Source: Candidatus Saccharibacteria bacterium HGW-Saccharibacteria-1
GTDB taxonomy: Bacteria > Patescibacteriota > Saccharimonadia > Saccharimonadales > Saccharimonadaceae
Assembly (NCBI GenBank): GCA_002839415.1
Contig: PGXZ01000004.1
Span: forward strand, 1 to 64,000
Reading direction: 5' to 3'
DNA: 64,000 bases
Shown: positions 10,241 to 17,758 of the stretch, one piece after another
Layout: the number at the start of each line of letters is the position of its first letter
Numbering within the stretch: the stretch's first letter is position 1
Notes under the pieces: generated by a model
Seen by the model: the letters and a program-made list of their open reading frames with translations, nothing else
Told to the model about the DNA's origin: nothing
Database searches by the model: none
Position numbers and translations under genes: made by a program

Positions 10241-10720
10241 ATGCCTCGTAAAGTAACAGTTAGTTTACAGCGTAAACTTAATCCAGACCGAAAATATCAA
10301 AGTGTACTCGTGCAACGTTTAATCAATAAATCTATGCTAAACGGCAAAAAATTATTGGCTGAGCGCGCAGTTTACGACGCACTTGAAATTGCTGCTAAAA
10401 AACTTGGTAGCGAAAACCCACTAGAAGTTTTTGAAAAAGCACTAGCAAATATTTCACCAAACTTTGAGGTTAAATCTCGACGTGTTGGTGGTGCTAACTA
10501 CCAAATTCCATTCCCAGTTCAGGGACACCGCCAATTGCACTACGCATTTAGCTGGTTGGTAAAAGCTGCTCGTGCCCGCAAAGGTGCTGCCTATTCACAA
10601 CGACTTGCCTCTGAAATTGTAGATGCCTACAGCGAAGCTGGTGGTGCGTTCAAGAAGAAAGAAGACACCCACAAGATGGCCGAAGCGAACCGTGCATTTG
10701 CACACTTTGCTCGAGCTTAA
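10241..10720 (+). CDS. rpsG: Ribosomal protein uS7
   Basis: Head-domain protein that nucleates 30S assembly and contacts the E site; 159 residues, normal length. Family features include the basic N-terminus MPRKVTVSLQRK, KSRRVGGANYQIP, and the C-terminal TRKEDTHKMAEANRAFAH-like helix. Its ribosome site GGAG lies inside the rpsL 3' end. No fusA follows directly; instead a hairpin with a T-run starts at 10747. Confidence 0.98.
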   Translation: MPRKVTVSLQRKLNPDRKYQSVLVQRLINKSMLNGKKLLAERAVYDALEIAAKKLGSENPLEVFEKALANISPNFEVKSRRVGGANYQIPFPVQGHRQLHYAFSWLVKAARARKGAAYSQRLASEIVDAYSEAGGAFKKKEDTHKMAEANRAFAHFARA

Positions 10721-10738
10721 TATAATAATTATTATATT

Positions 10739-11560
10739 ATGAAACTAAAACCTAGCGCCCGCGTTTTAATGTCTACAATTTCAGTATTGATGACGATTAA
10801 GCGTATGGCGCTAGGTTTTTTGTTGTTATTTTCTGGTTGGTTGGCCTATGAATTGTTGTTTCGGCCACTAATTCATGGCAATCATTTTGATCAGGCGGCG
10901 GCCTTTGTAGTCTTGTGGATTATTGTTGCCTATATTTTTATACCAATGGCTCACCGTATCTTGACTAAGCTATATATACCAGATTATTTTATTGGCCGCA
11001 TTAGGACAATTGACGGACTGCTGAGTGATCCTGTGAATTTGGCATTTATAGGCAGTGAAGACGAGTTGCATACGGCAATGCAATCAGCTGGCTGGTCGCC
11101 GGCACACAAGCTAACACCACGTTCGGGCTTTTGGACGATTGTTTGTATGCTAAAGCGCGAGAGTTATGTTAGTGCGCCTGTTAGTCCAGGTTATTTGTTT
11201 AACAATAAGCAGAATTTTACCTATCAACAAAATATTAAAAACAAGCCATTTGCTCGTCATCATGTGCGATTTTTCAAAGTTCCAGATGGTTGGCTGATGC
11301 CCGGTGGCTATAAAGTCGATTGGTTGGCGGCCGGTACGTTTGATCGAACGGTTGGATTCTCGTACTTTACACTTCAAATAACCCATCGAATAGAATCAGA
11401 CACGGACATAGAGCGTGATTATATTGTAAAAACTTTGAGCGATGCGGGAAAGTTGAAATCTGTTAAAACGATTGCTAGCTATTTCAGCGCCTATCATCAT
11501 CGTAATGGTGGAGGAGATAGTATAACGACAGATGGGGCTTTGCCGATCATTGAACTGTAG
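10739..11560 (+). CDS. LssY C-terminal-domain membrane protein
   Basis: Resembles the LssY_C domain family, often fused to PAP2 phosphatases. The N-terminal third has two membrane helices (about residues 24-42 and 53-72). The rest is the LssY_C-like part: GLLSDPVNLAFIGSEDEL, then AAGWSPA-like, then RHHVRFFKVPDG and DRTVGFSY. 273 residues. No PAP2 domain is fused here. The start is uncertain: TATAAT at 10721 would make 10739 leaderless, while a hairpin with a T-run spans 10747-10821, so a start at 10805 (MALGFLLL) is possible. Function is unknown; a lipid or envelope role is inferred. Confidence 0.75.
   Translation: MKLKPSARVLMSTISVLMTIKRMALGFLLLFSGWLAYELLFRPLIHGNHFDQAAAFVVLWIIVAYIFIPMAHRILTKLYIPDYFIGRIRTIDGLLSDPVNLAFIGSEDELHTAMQSAGWSPAHKLTPRSGFWTIVCMLKRESYVSAPVSPGYLFNNKQNFTYQQNIKNKPFARHHVRFFKVPDGWLMPGGYKVDWLAAGTFDRTVGFSYFTLQITHRIESDTDIERDYIVKTLSDAGKLKSVKTIASYFSAYHHRNGGGDSITTDGALPIIEL
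10747..10821 (+). terminator. Long-loop hairpin with T-run overlapping the LssY-like gene start
   Basis: AAAACCTAGCGCC at 10747-10759 pairs perfectly with GGCGCTAGGTTTT at 10807-10819, and the T-run continues to 10821. The loop of 47 bases is unusually long. It could end the rpsL-rpsG transcript, or control the downstream gene as an attenuator. Confidence 0.6.
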
Positions 11561-11634
11561 TAGACTTACTCCCATTTGACAAAATCTCGATGTAGGTGTA
11601 TTATATGGATAAATTCTATCGAAAGTTCATTTAT

Positions 11635-11660
11635 AATTAAGTTATTACAGTGCATGTTAG
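11635..11660 (+). repeat. Cassette B left end (5' end)
   Basis: Core plus inner block with no spacer. Confidence 0.75.
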
Positions 11661-11689
11661 TCTTGTTTTTGATTAATAATATTAGTAGT

Positions 11690-11734
11690 GCAGCTTGGTA
11701 ATTGGCTATTGATTATGGCTAATTGCTTAGCTGC
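11690..11734 (+). promoter_or_regulatory. Leader stem-loop of cassette B
   Basis: GCAGCT at 11690-11695 pairs with AGCTGC at 11729-11734, and GTAATTGGC at 11698-11706 pairs with GCTAATTGC at 11718-11726 through two wobbles. It sits between the 5' cassette end and the ribosome site. Confidence 0.65.
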
Positions 11735-11784
11735 ATCAAGATATTATTTTGATACAGACTCTAATATATGGAGGTATTCAACAG

Positions 11785-12108
11785 ATGAATACTAATGATT
11801 CTGGTCGCAAAAATGTAGTTCCACGGTGGCTTAATACATCAAACTTTACTGGAGTTTTGATGATTTATTGCGCCTTTATGGTTGCACGATGGGTTTTTCT
11901 TGTAGTTGGTTCATTATTCACGGTTGCAATTTTAGCTTCGGCTATATATTTGCTTTCAGGCATTCTATGTTTCATAGAAGGCATGAGTAAGGGGATTAGT
12001 GAGAAAAGTAGGCAATCTACTGTTATATTTTGTTTATCTCTAGCATCGGTGTTGGTTATAATTAGTTTTGCCGTCATAATTGATTCGTTAATTATGATGA
12101 TGTCTTAA
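11785..12108 (+). CDS. Small membrane protein in cassette B
   Basis: Not recognised. 107 residues with a polar N-terminus of about 20 residues and three likely membrane helices (about 22-35, 40-60 and 78-104), the first being weak. The start at 11785 follows GGAGG at 11770-11774 by ten bases; an upstream in-frame ATG at 11749 lacks such a site. It is the only gene in the cassette. Small multi-span proteins also occupy cassettes A and E, but no clear sequence similarity between them is visible. Confidence 0.7.
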   Translation: MNTNDSGRKNVVPRWLNTSNFTGVLMIYCAFMVARWVFLVVGSLFTVAILASAIYLLSGILCFIEGMSKGISEKSRQSTVIFCLSLASVLVIISFAVIIDSLIMMMS

Positions 12109-12153
12109 TACCGAGGGGTGGTTGATGTAAATTGACTGCCTCGCCCATTTGGG

Positions 12154-12183
12154 CTAACGTGCGCTATTTGTAACAACTTAATT
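12154..12183 (-). repeat. Cassette B right end (3' end)
   Basis: Inner block CTAACGTGCGC, spacer TATT, core TGTAACAACTTAATT. Confidence 0.75.
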
Positions 12184-12220
12184 ATTCGGCAATTGGACAT
12201 ATAGAGATGCAAACTTTAAT

Positions 12221-12239
12221 AATCAAATTATTACAGCGC
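12221..12239 (+). repeat. Cassette C left end
   Basis: Core at 12221-12235 followed directly by GCGC. Confidence 0.75.
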
Positions 12240-12296
12240 CTTTTACCATATTCATAGGGCATATAAGCTGAATTTATAAACCGGAGGCATAAGAAA

Positions 12297-12326
12297 GTGC
12301 AAGAGGTCCAGTCGTTTATGGATTAA
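12297..12326 (+). CDS. Nine-codon mini-ORF in cassette C
   Basis: GTG at 12297 lies nine bases after GGAGG (12283-12287); the reading frame encodes nine residues and stops at TAA 12324-12326. The ribosome site is as good as those of the real cassette genes, but the product is too short to judge. It may be the remnant start and end of a deleted cargo gene. Confidence 0.25.
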   Translation: MQEVQSFMD

Positions 12327-12330
12327 ATGT

Positions 12331-12353
12331 GCGCTGATTGTAATAATTTGATT
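12331..12353 (-). repeat. Cassette C right end
   Basis: GCGC, spacer TGAT, then the exact inverted core. Confidence 0.75.
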
Positions 12354-12362
12354 ATACTAAAA

Positions 12363-12386
12363 ATTATACCAAATATATGGTATAAT
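12363..12386 (+). promoter_or_regulatory. Palindromic operator-like site over the fusA -10 box
   Basis: ATTATACCA at 12363-12371 is perfectly inverted as TGGTATAAT at 12378-12386. The right arm contains TATAAT (12381-12386), the likely -10 of fusA. A repressor-type site is plausible, but no partner is known. Confidence 0.5.
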
Positions 12387-12448
12387 TATCCGTAAGAGCT
12401 ATTTTTTGTGGCAAAAAATAAATTTAATAAAAGGATACAGGAAATTAT

Positions 12449-14536
12449 ATGGCTGAAAAGAAAGTCCCGCTAGCGGATCTTCGCAATATTGGAATTATTG
12501 CACATATCGACGCAGGTAAAACGACTACGACAGAGGCGATTTTATATCGCACCGGTCTATCTCACAAGATTGGTCTAGTTCACGAAGGTGGAACAACTAC
12601 TGACTGGATGGAGCAAGAGCGTGAGCGTGGTATTACTATTACTTCTGCTGCTGTTACGGCTTTCTGGAAAAGCTGTAAAATCAATATTATTGACACCCCA
12701 GGACACATCGACTTTACGGCCGAGGTAGAGCGATCGCTACGTGTTCTTGACGGTGCAATTACGGTCTTTGACGGCAAGATGGGCGTCGAGGCTCAGTCTG
12801 AAACTGTATGGCGACAAGCTAACAAATATAATGTTCCTCGTATCTGTTTTATTAACAAGATTAACCAAACTGGTGGTGATTTTTATAAATCGCTTGATTC
12901 GATTCACCGACGTTTAACTAAAAACGCACTTCCTGTGCACCTTCCAATTGGTTTTGAAAAAGAAATCAATGGTGTTATCGACTTAATTGACATGAAATCT
13001 TATACCTACAAAGATTTCACCGATCACGAGCTTATTGTTGGTGAAATTCCTGCTGACATGCTGGAAAAAGCTAAACACGCACGAAGTTTGTTAATTGAAG
13101 CAGCTGTTGAAGCTGATGACGAACTATTTGAGCGATTCCTAGATAAAGGTGAAGAATCGATTACGATTGATGAGTTAAAATCAGCTCTTCGTAAGCGAGT
13201 TATTGCTGGTGACTTTTACCTTGTCAGTGGTGGCGATGGTCGTGGTGTTATTGTCGAGAAGCTTCTTGATTTGGCTGTCGAATTCTTGCCTTCGCCTCTT
13301 GATATTGGCTCAACTTGGGGTCAACACACTAAAACCGGTGATGAAATTGAGCGAAAAGCAGACGACAAAGAACCTCTTTCAGCACTTGCGTTTAAGATTG
13401 CAACCGACCCATTTGTTGGTAAATTGATTTTCGTACGTGTTTACAGTGGTCAAATGACAGCTGGTTCGTATGTTTTGAATGCTACGACCGGTAACAAAGA
13501 GCGCGTTGGCCGAATCGTTCGTATGCATGCCGACAAGCGTGAAGAAATCGACTCAATTAGCGCAGGTGATATTGCTGCTGTTGTTGGATTAAAGGACACC
13601 TTTACCGGTACGACTTTGTGTGATGTTACAAATCCAATTATCCTAGAGTCTATTACTTTCCCAGATCCACCAGTTTCGATTGCGGTCGAGCCTAAAACTA
13701 AGGCTGACCAAGAGAAAATGGGCGTTGCTTTGCAACGACTTGCCGAAGAAGATCCAACTTTCCGTATTAGCACAAACGAAGAAACTGGCCAGACTATTAT
13801 GTCAGGAATGGGCGAGTTGCACCTTGATATCCTTATCGATCGAATGAAACGAGAGTTTAAGGTTGAAGCGAACATTGGTGAACCGCAAGTTGCTTTCCGT
13901 GAATCTATCCGTGGAACTTCAAAAGTCCAAGGTAAGCATGCTAAGCAATCTGGTGGTCGTGGTCAATATGGTGATGTTTGGATTGAATTTGAACCAAACG
14001 AACCTGGTAAGGGCTTTGAGTTTATCGATGTGATTAAGGGTGGTGTTGTGCCGCAAGAATATCGCAAACCAGTAGAGGCTGGTATTCGTGAGACATTGGA
14101 TGGCGGCGTTATTGCCGGTTATCCAGTAGTTGATATCAAGGCAACTCTTTACGATGGTAGCTATCATGATGTTGACTCGAGCGAACTTGCCTTTAAGTTG
14201 GCCGGTGCACTTGCAACTCGCGAAGGTATTCGCCAAGCTAAACCTGTCATCCTAGAACCTGTCATGCGCGTTGAAGTTACAACCCCGGAAGAGTTCATGG
14301 GTGATGTAATCGGAGACTTAAACTCACGACGTGGCCGAATTGAAGCTATGGAAGACCTAAATGGTGGTGCCAAGTTGATCAAGGCCTTCGTGCCACTTGC
14401 TAACATGTTTGGTTACACCAGTGATATTCGCTCGATGAGCCAAGGTCGTGCAGCTAGTACGATGGAACTTGCTCAATACGAGGAAGTACCACCAAATGTC
14501 GCTCAGGACATTATCGAAAAACGTTCAAGCAAATAA
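12449..14536 (+). CDS. fusA: Translation elongation factor G with altered guanine-recognition motifs
   Basis: GTPase that drives ribosomal translocation; 695 residues with the five-domain layout. AHIDAGKTT (P-loop, residues 18-26) and DTPGH (82-86) are normal. The G4 motif, usually NKMD, reads NKIN: Asn139 replaces the specificity aspartate (codon AAC at 12863-12865). The G5 segment, usually GSAFKNKG, reads SGGDGRG at 260-266. EF-Tu in this window keeps NKMD. Domain IV and V motifs (SGGRGQYGDVWIE, MELAQYEEVP) look active. It stands apart from rpsL-rpsG, with its own promoter and a terminator. Confidence 0.97.
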   Translation: MAEKKVPLADLRNIGIIAHIDAGKTTTTEAILYRTGLSHKIGLVHEGGTTTDWMEQERERGITITSAAVTAFWKSCKINIIDTPGHIDFTAEVERSLRVLDGAITVFDGKMGVEAQSETVWRQANKYNVPRICFINKINQTGGDFYKSLDSIHRRLTKNALPVHLPIGFEKEINGVIDLIDMKSYTYKDFTDHELIVGEIPADMLEKAKHARSLLIEAAVEADDELFERFLDKGEESITIDELKSALRKRVIAGDFYLVSGGDGRGVIVEKLLDLAVEFLPSPLDIGSTWGQHTKTGDEIERKADDKEPLSALAFKIATDPFVGKLIFVRVYSGQMTAGSYVLNATTGNKERVGRIVRMHADKREEIDSISAGDIAAVVGLKDTFTGTTLCDVTNPIILESITFPDPPVSIAVEPKTKADQEKMGVALQRLAEEDPTFRISTNEETGQTIMSGMGELHLDILIDRMKREFKVEANIGEPQVAFRESIRGTSKVQGKHAKQSGGRGQYGDVWIEFEPNEPGKGFEFIDVIKGGVVPQEYRKPVEAGIRETLDGGVIAGYPVVDIKATLYDGSYHDVDSSELAFKLAGALATREGIRQAKPVILEPVMRVEVTTPEEFMGDVIGDLNSRRGRIEAMEDLNGGAKLIKAFVPLANMFGYTSDIRSMSQGRAASTMELAQYEEVPPNVAQDIIEKRSSK

Positions 14537-14555
14537 TTTCAGTAAGAAATTTGAT

Positions 14556-14589
14556 AAAAGAGTGTAGCCGTTGTGGTTACACTCTTTTT
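14556..14589 (+). terminator. fusA intrinsic terminator
   Basis: AAAAGAGTGTAGCC pairs with GGTTACACTCTTTT, one wobble, with a T-run to 14589. Confidence 0.88.
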
Positions 14590-14598
14590 GATATATGC

Positions 14599-14604
14599 TA
14601 AAAT
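14599..14604 (+). promoter_or_regulatory. -10 box of the HAD-like gene, leaderless arrangement
   Basis: TGC-TAAAAT (extended -10) ends at 14604, seven bases before the ATG at 14612; no ribosome site. Confidence 0.5.
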
Positions 14605-14611
14605 ATAGCTT

Positions 14612-15478
14612 ATGAATGATGATAATTACTTAAATGCACTACTGTCAAATAAATTGTCATTAATAAAAATGCCAAAAAGCGGCAATATGATTCATTTTGC
14701 TAGTTTCAGTAATATATTAACTGATTCTGACGGCTTGATTCTTCAGTCAGTCATAGAGCCTATTAAAAAATCTATTAGTGCAGGTGATTATGTTATCCCA
14801 GTTACTGCAAGGCCAGCGGCTATTACTAAGATTTTGTGCGAAAAACTGGGCCTAGAAACCTGGATTGCGTATGGTGGTGGTACGGTATGTTTGAATAATG
14901 AAATTATTATGGACAAAGTTATTGATCCGCAGATCGTTGATGTGATCTGTAAGATTGCAAAAGAAAACGGTATGGGTGTTGTTAGTGATAAAGATGGAAT
15001 AATCTCGTGCGACAATCCAGAAAATGTTTTTGCTAGATATGAAATGGCGGTCTTTGGTCAACTTGAGACAATTTTGGATTTTAATCAAAATGATAATCAT
15101 AGGAAGATTATTCTCACTGTTCCAAATCAATTTAGAAAACAAGTTATGAATTTCCCCGGCATTATCAAAAGTGAATTAGTTAGGTTACTTAGCGGAGATT
15201 TGCGAACTGATATAAATAACTTATCCATTTCTATTACGCATGCAAGTTGCTATATAGAAATCACTGCTGCCCGAAAATCTTATGGTGTAGATATCATAAG
15301 GACTAAATTGGATATTCCGTTTGAACGTACGTCTGGTACTGGTTATTCAGGTGATGATATTGATTTATGGAAGTCGGTTGCTCTTCCGATAGCAATGAAT
15401 TTTACGCCTTCTATCTTTAGCAAGGATGCGATATTTAAAACTGCTAGTTTTGCAGAAGTACTAAATAAACTTAGTTAA
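14612..15478 (+). CDS. HAD-superfamily (Cof-like) protein with both motif-I aspartates replaced
   Basis: Resembles sugar-phosphate phosphatases of the HAD Cof/sucrose-phosphatase type; 288 residues. Motif II (VTARP, Thr65), a motif III Lys (AARKSYGVD, near 217) and motif IV (SGDDIDLW, near 250) with a cap domain between are visible. Motif I, normally DxDGT, reads S31-F-S33-N-I: both the nucleophile and the acid/base aspartate are serine (AGT TTC AGT, clean in-frame sequence). The protein is predicted inactive as a phosphatase and may bind a sugar phosphate as a sensor. It stands alone between fusA and the HD genes. Confidence 0.75.
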   Translation: MNDDNYLNALLSNKLSLIKMPKSGNMIHFASFSNILTDSDGLILQSVIEPIKKSISAGDYVIPVTARPAAITKILCEKLGLETWIAYGGGTVCLNNEIIMDKVIDPQIVDVICKIAKENGMGVVSDKDGIISCDNPENVFARYEMAVFGQLETILDFNQNDNHRKIILTVPNQFRKQVMNFPGIIKSELVRLLSGDLRTDINNLSISITHASCYIEITAARKSYGVDIIRTKLDIPFERTSGTGYSGDDIDLWKSVALPIAMNFTPSIFSKDAIFKTASFAEVLNKLS

Positions 15479-15489
15479 GTTAATGACTA

Positions 15490-15518
15490 TTGACAGTATT
15501 TAATAAGTATGATATCAT
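15490..15518 (+). promoter_or_regulatory. Promoter of the first HD-domain gene
   Basis: TTGACA at 15490-15495 and TATCAT at 15513-15518, 17-base spacing. The transcript would have a leader of about 270 bases. Confidence 0.65.
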
Positions 15519-15708
15519 ACCAATATTAACTTTGATTTTCAAATGTTATGCACGTTCAAAGTAAATGATTAGAATGAAAATACTTCATCTATACATTTTT
15601 GAAAATCTATTTCTCTTTTTTGTACTTACGCTAATTTCAATAACCTAGTATTATTTGAGGTCGCTTTTAATTATCTCGTTTATAGCATATTTATAAGTCG
15701 TGGTTGAT

Positions 15709-15762
15709 TTGTGCTATGTGAAATGGTCGCTATTAACTTAGTGGCTTTTTTGCATAGCACAA
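15709..15762 (+). promoter_or_regulatory. Leader stem-loop of the first HD-domain gene
   Basis: TTGTGCTATG at 15709-15718 pairs perfectly with CATAGCACAA at 15753-15762; an inner GTCGC/GTGGC wobble stem and a T-run lie in the loop. It is 34 bases before the start codon, so it could regulate translation. The rest of the 15479-15796 gap holds no ORF. Confidence 0.6.
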
Positions 15763-15796
15763 AATGCTGTGACTTTATGAATTGAGGTGTATATGA

Positions 15797-16603
15797 ATGA
15801 ATATACAAAAAGAAGCATACGATAAATGGTTAGGTCAGTTTGATTTAGAATGCGAGGCGCTTAGCCTTAAGGTTCGGCATATCCAAAATGTTGTTGGTTT
15901 TGCGAGTGATATCGCTAAGATTCGCAATATGAGTGAGGACGATGTTCAGCTTGCAGAATTTATCGCACAGCACCACGACGATGGTCGCTTTGTGCAGTGG
16001 ACTAAATATGGTACGTTCAACGATAAAGAAGTTGTCTTAGGTGATACTCACCCGCACGCACGTTTGAGTATAGTCGTATTGTTCGGAAAACGAAATCATG
16101 AAATTCTTCGTTTCGCCCCAGACATCAAGCCAGAAGAGGCAAGAGTTGTTAAAGAAGCAATTTACCGCCATGGTGATTTAGTTCTTGATGCCTCTGATTT
16201 GACTGAACGAGAGTTAACTCATTGCCAGATTATCCGCGACGCGGACATGCTTGATAACTTGATAAATGTTAAGTTAAGTGAAACCGTTAGGGATTTGATG
16301 AAAATCCAAGGTTTCAGTATGAAAGAGTTATGGGCAAGTGAAGTTACGGAAGAGGTTTTTGAGACTTTTTGTAATCACAAGTCGATAAATTACGGAATCG
16401 TAAAGACTCCGGCTGACTGGTGGCTGACATGGGTAGCATATATTTACAATTTTTCGCTTCCAGAAAGCCTGAAGGTTGTTGATAATGAAAAATGTATAGA
16501 AAAGATTTTTGCTCGTTTGGATAAATTCTCAAACAAGCAAACTAAAAAGTATTTTGAACAAGCACAGCAAATAGCGGAAAATTATATCAGTAATAAGATA
16601 TGA
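15797..16603 (+). CDS. HD-domain phosphohydrolase, copy 1
   Basis: 268-residue protein of the HD metal-dependent phosphohydrolase superfamily. The ligand series is visible: His in KVRHIQNVV, the HHDD pair in AQHHDDGRF (HD motif), HPHA, YRHGDL and the distal Asp in RDADMLDN. The substrate cannot be told; nucleotides or signalling phosphates are usual for the family. The start at 15797 is chosen over an out-of-frame ATG at 15793 and follows GAGGTG by seven bases. The next gene is a same-length paralogue, a local duplication. A terminator at 16632 separates them. Confidence 0.8.
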   Translation: MNIQKEAYDKWLGQFDLECEALSLKVRHIQNVVGFASDIAKIRNMSEDDVQLAEFIAQHHDDGRFVQWTKYGTFNDKEVVLGDTHPHARLSIVVLFGKRNHEILRFAPDIKPEEARVVKEAIYRHGDLVLDASDLTERELTHCQIIRDADMLDNLINVKLSETVRDLMKIQGFSMKELWASEVTEEVFETFCNHKSINYGIVKTPADWWLTWVAYIYNFSLPESLKVVDNEKCIEKIFARLDKFSNKQTKKYFEQAQQIAENYISNKI

Positions 16604-16631
16604 ACGAGTAACTATTAAATAGCAGTGCATT

Positions 16632-16661
16632 AGAGCACGTTCCTTACGAACGTGCTCTTTT
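16632..16661 (+). terminator. Terminator between the HD paralogues
   Basis: AGAGCACGTTC and GAACGTGCTCT form a perfect 11-bp stem with a five-base loop and T-run. Confidence 0.9.
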
Positions 16662-16665
16662 AAAT

Positions 16666-16694
16666 TTGTATTTTGTATAAAATAGTTGTATAAT
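16666..16694 (+). promoter_or_regulatory. Promoter of the second HD-domain gene
   Basis: TTGTAT at 16666-16671 and TATAAT at 16689-16694 with a 17-base spacer, directly after the terminator. Confidence 0.7.
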
Positions 16695-16740
16695 AATAAT
16701 TAACTCCATACTCAAAATTTTTACGAAAGTGGTGATTTGA

Positions 16741-17547
16741 ATGAAGGAACGGAGAGCTCCTTATCGAAAATGGTTGTGTCAATTTAATATCAAAGACCCG
16801 GTGTTAATGTTAAAAATTCGTCATATAAATAATGTGGTTCAATTTGCAAAAATAATTGCAAATAAGCGCAGATTGTCTAAACAGGACGACGATTTGGCGG
16901 TATTTATCGCCCAACACCACGATGATGGGCGGTTTATCCAGTGGCGAGATTATCGCACGTTTCGTGATGTTGCTATTTGTGATGATGGCAAAAAACACCC
17001 ACACGCAGAACTTGGTATTAAAATGTTGTTTGATGATCGTAATATTGAAAGATTCACCTACGAAATATCAGACGAGGAATACAAGATTGTCTATAAGGCA
17101 ATAGCTATGCATGGCGATTTGCTTTTGGATGAATCAGAAATGACCGAAAGAGAAATCCGTCATTGTAAAATCCTCAGAGATGCAGATATGTTAGATAATG
17201 TCATTAACGTTATGGTTGATGAAGATATGACAACATTTATGAACTCAAGAGGCGCTACTGTTGATGAATTTTGGTCCTGCAATATTTCAGACGCTGTCTT
17301 TGATACTTTTATGACAAATAAATCTATCAATTATGACATTGTTAATACGCCCGCGGAATGGTGGTTGTCTATGGTGGCATATATATTTAATATGTCTTTA
17401 ATCCAGAGTTTACAAATTGTCAAAGAGTCGAATAGTATCGACAAGATATTCAATAGGGTTACTGATAAATTTACCAACCAGCAAACTAATGAAAGAATAA
17501 AGAGTGCATACATGTCGACAAAAAAATATGTGCACAAAGTAGTTTAG
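16741..17547 (+). CDS. HD-domain phosphohydrolase, copy 2
   Basis: Tandem paralogue of the preceding gene, also 268 residues and collinear throughout (KIRHINNVV, AQHHDDGRF, HPHA, MHGDLLLDE, RDADMLDNV, and a shared KSIN.dIV.TPA.WWL block near the C-terminus). The metal ligands are conserved, so both copies should be active. Divergence is considerable and the copies have separate promoters and terminators, suggesting independent regulation rather than simple dosage. The weak GGTG ribosome site and the ATG at 16741 fix the start. Confidence 0.8.
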   Translation: MKERRAPYRKWLCQFNIKDPVLMLKIRHINNVVQFAKIIANKRRLSKQDDDLAVFIAQHHDDGRFIQWRDYRTFRDVAICDDGKKHPHAELGIKMLFDDRNIERFTYEISDEEYKIVYKAIAMHGDLLLDESEMTEREIRHCKILRDADMLDNVINVMVDEDMTTFMNSRGATVDEFWSCNISDAVFDTFMTNKSINYDIVNTPAEWWLSMVAYIFNMSLIQSLQIVKESNSIDKIFNRVTDKFTNQQTNERIKSAYMSTKKYVHKVV

Positions 17548-17575
17548 TAATAGTTTTTACATTAAGTTGTAGCAG

Positions 17576-17606
17576 AGGATATATTTATTGATAAATATAT
17601 CCTTTT
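17576..17606 (+). terminator. Terminator after the second HD gene
   Basis: AGGATATATTTAT and ATAAATATATCCT pair perfectly over 13 bp with a two-base loop, followed by TTT. Confidence 0.85.
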
Positions 17607-17651
17607 AAAATTTTTAGGTAAGAAAAATGCACACCTGATTGGATAAAACAC

Positions 17652-17680
17652 TTTACCTTATGCATATAATTCTGTATAAT
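17652..17680 (+). promoter_or_regulatory. tuf promoter
   Basis: TTTACC at 17652-17657 and TATAAT at 17675-17680, 17-base spacing. Confidence 0.75.
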
Positions 17681-17758
17681 ATCAACCATACGTCGTGAGG
17701 TAATGTTTAGAATATTACCCCGTCTAAATAAAGTAATTAATTAGGAGAAATAACCAAA

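Larger units (their letters stand above)
11635..12183 (+). mobile_element. Gene cassette B bounded by paired inverted ends
   Basis: Left core AATTAAGTTATTACA at 11635-11649 and right inverted core TGTAACAACTTAATT at 12169-12183 share the same deviations from the family consensus, so the ends have diverged together. The inner block GTGCATGTTAG at 11650-11660 touches the core; its partner CTAACGTGCGC at 12154-12164 is separated from the right core by TATT. The cargo is one small membrane protein with a stem-loop leader. No clear target duplication is seen. Confidence 0.7.
12221..12353 (+). mobile_element. Mini-cassette C, paired ends with almost no cargo
   Basis: Consensus core AATCAAATTATTACA at 12221-12235 and its exact inverted copy at 12339-12353 enclose only about 100 bases. 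Inner GCGC touches the left core; GCGC at 12331-12334 is four bases (TGAT) from the right core. Inside are GGAGG at 12283-12287 and a nine-codon GTG ORF. It begins 37 bases after cassette B. It looks like a cassette that lost its gene, or the minimal form of the element. Confidence 0.65.

Noticed and set aside
11635-12353. Cassettes B and C as one insertion sequence
   Set aside because: No transposase or recombinase ORF is present, and each has its own complete end pair.
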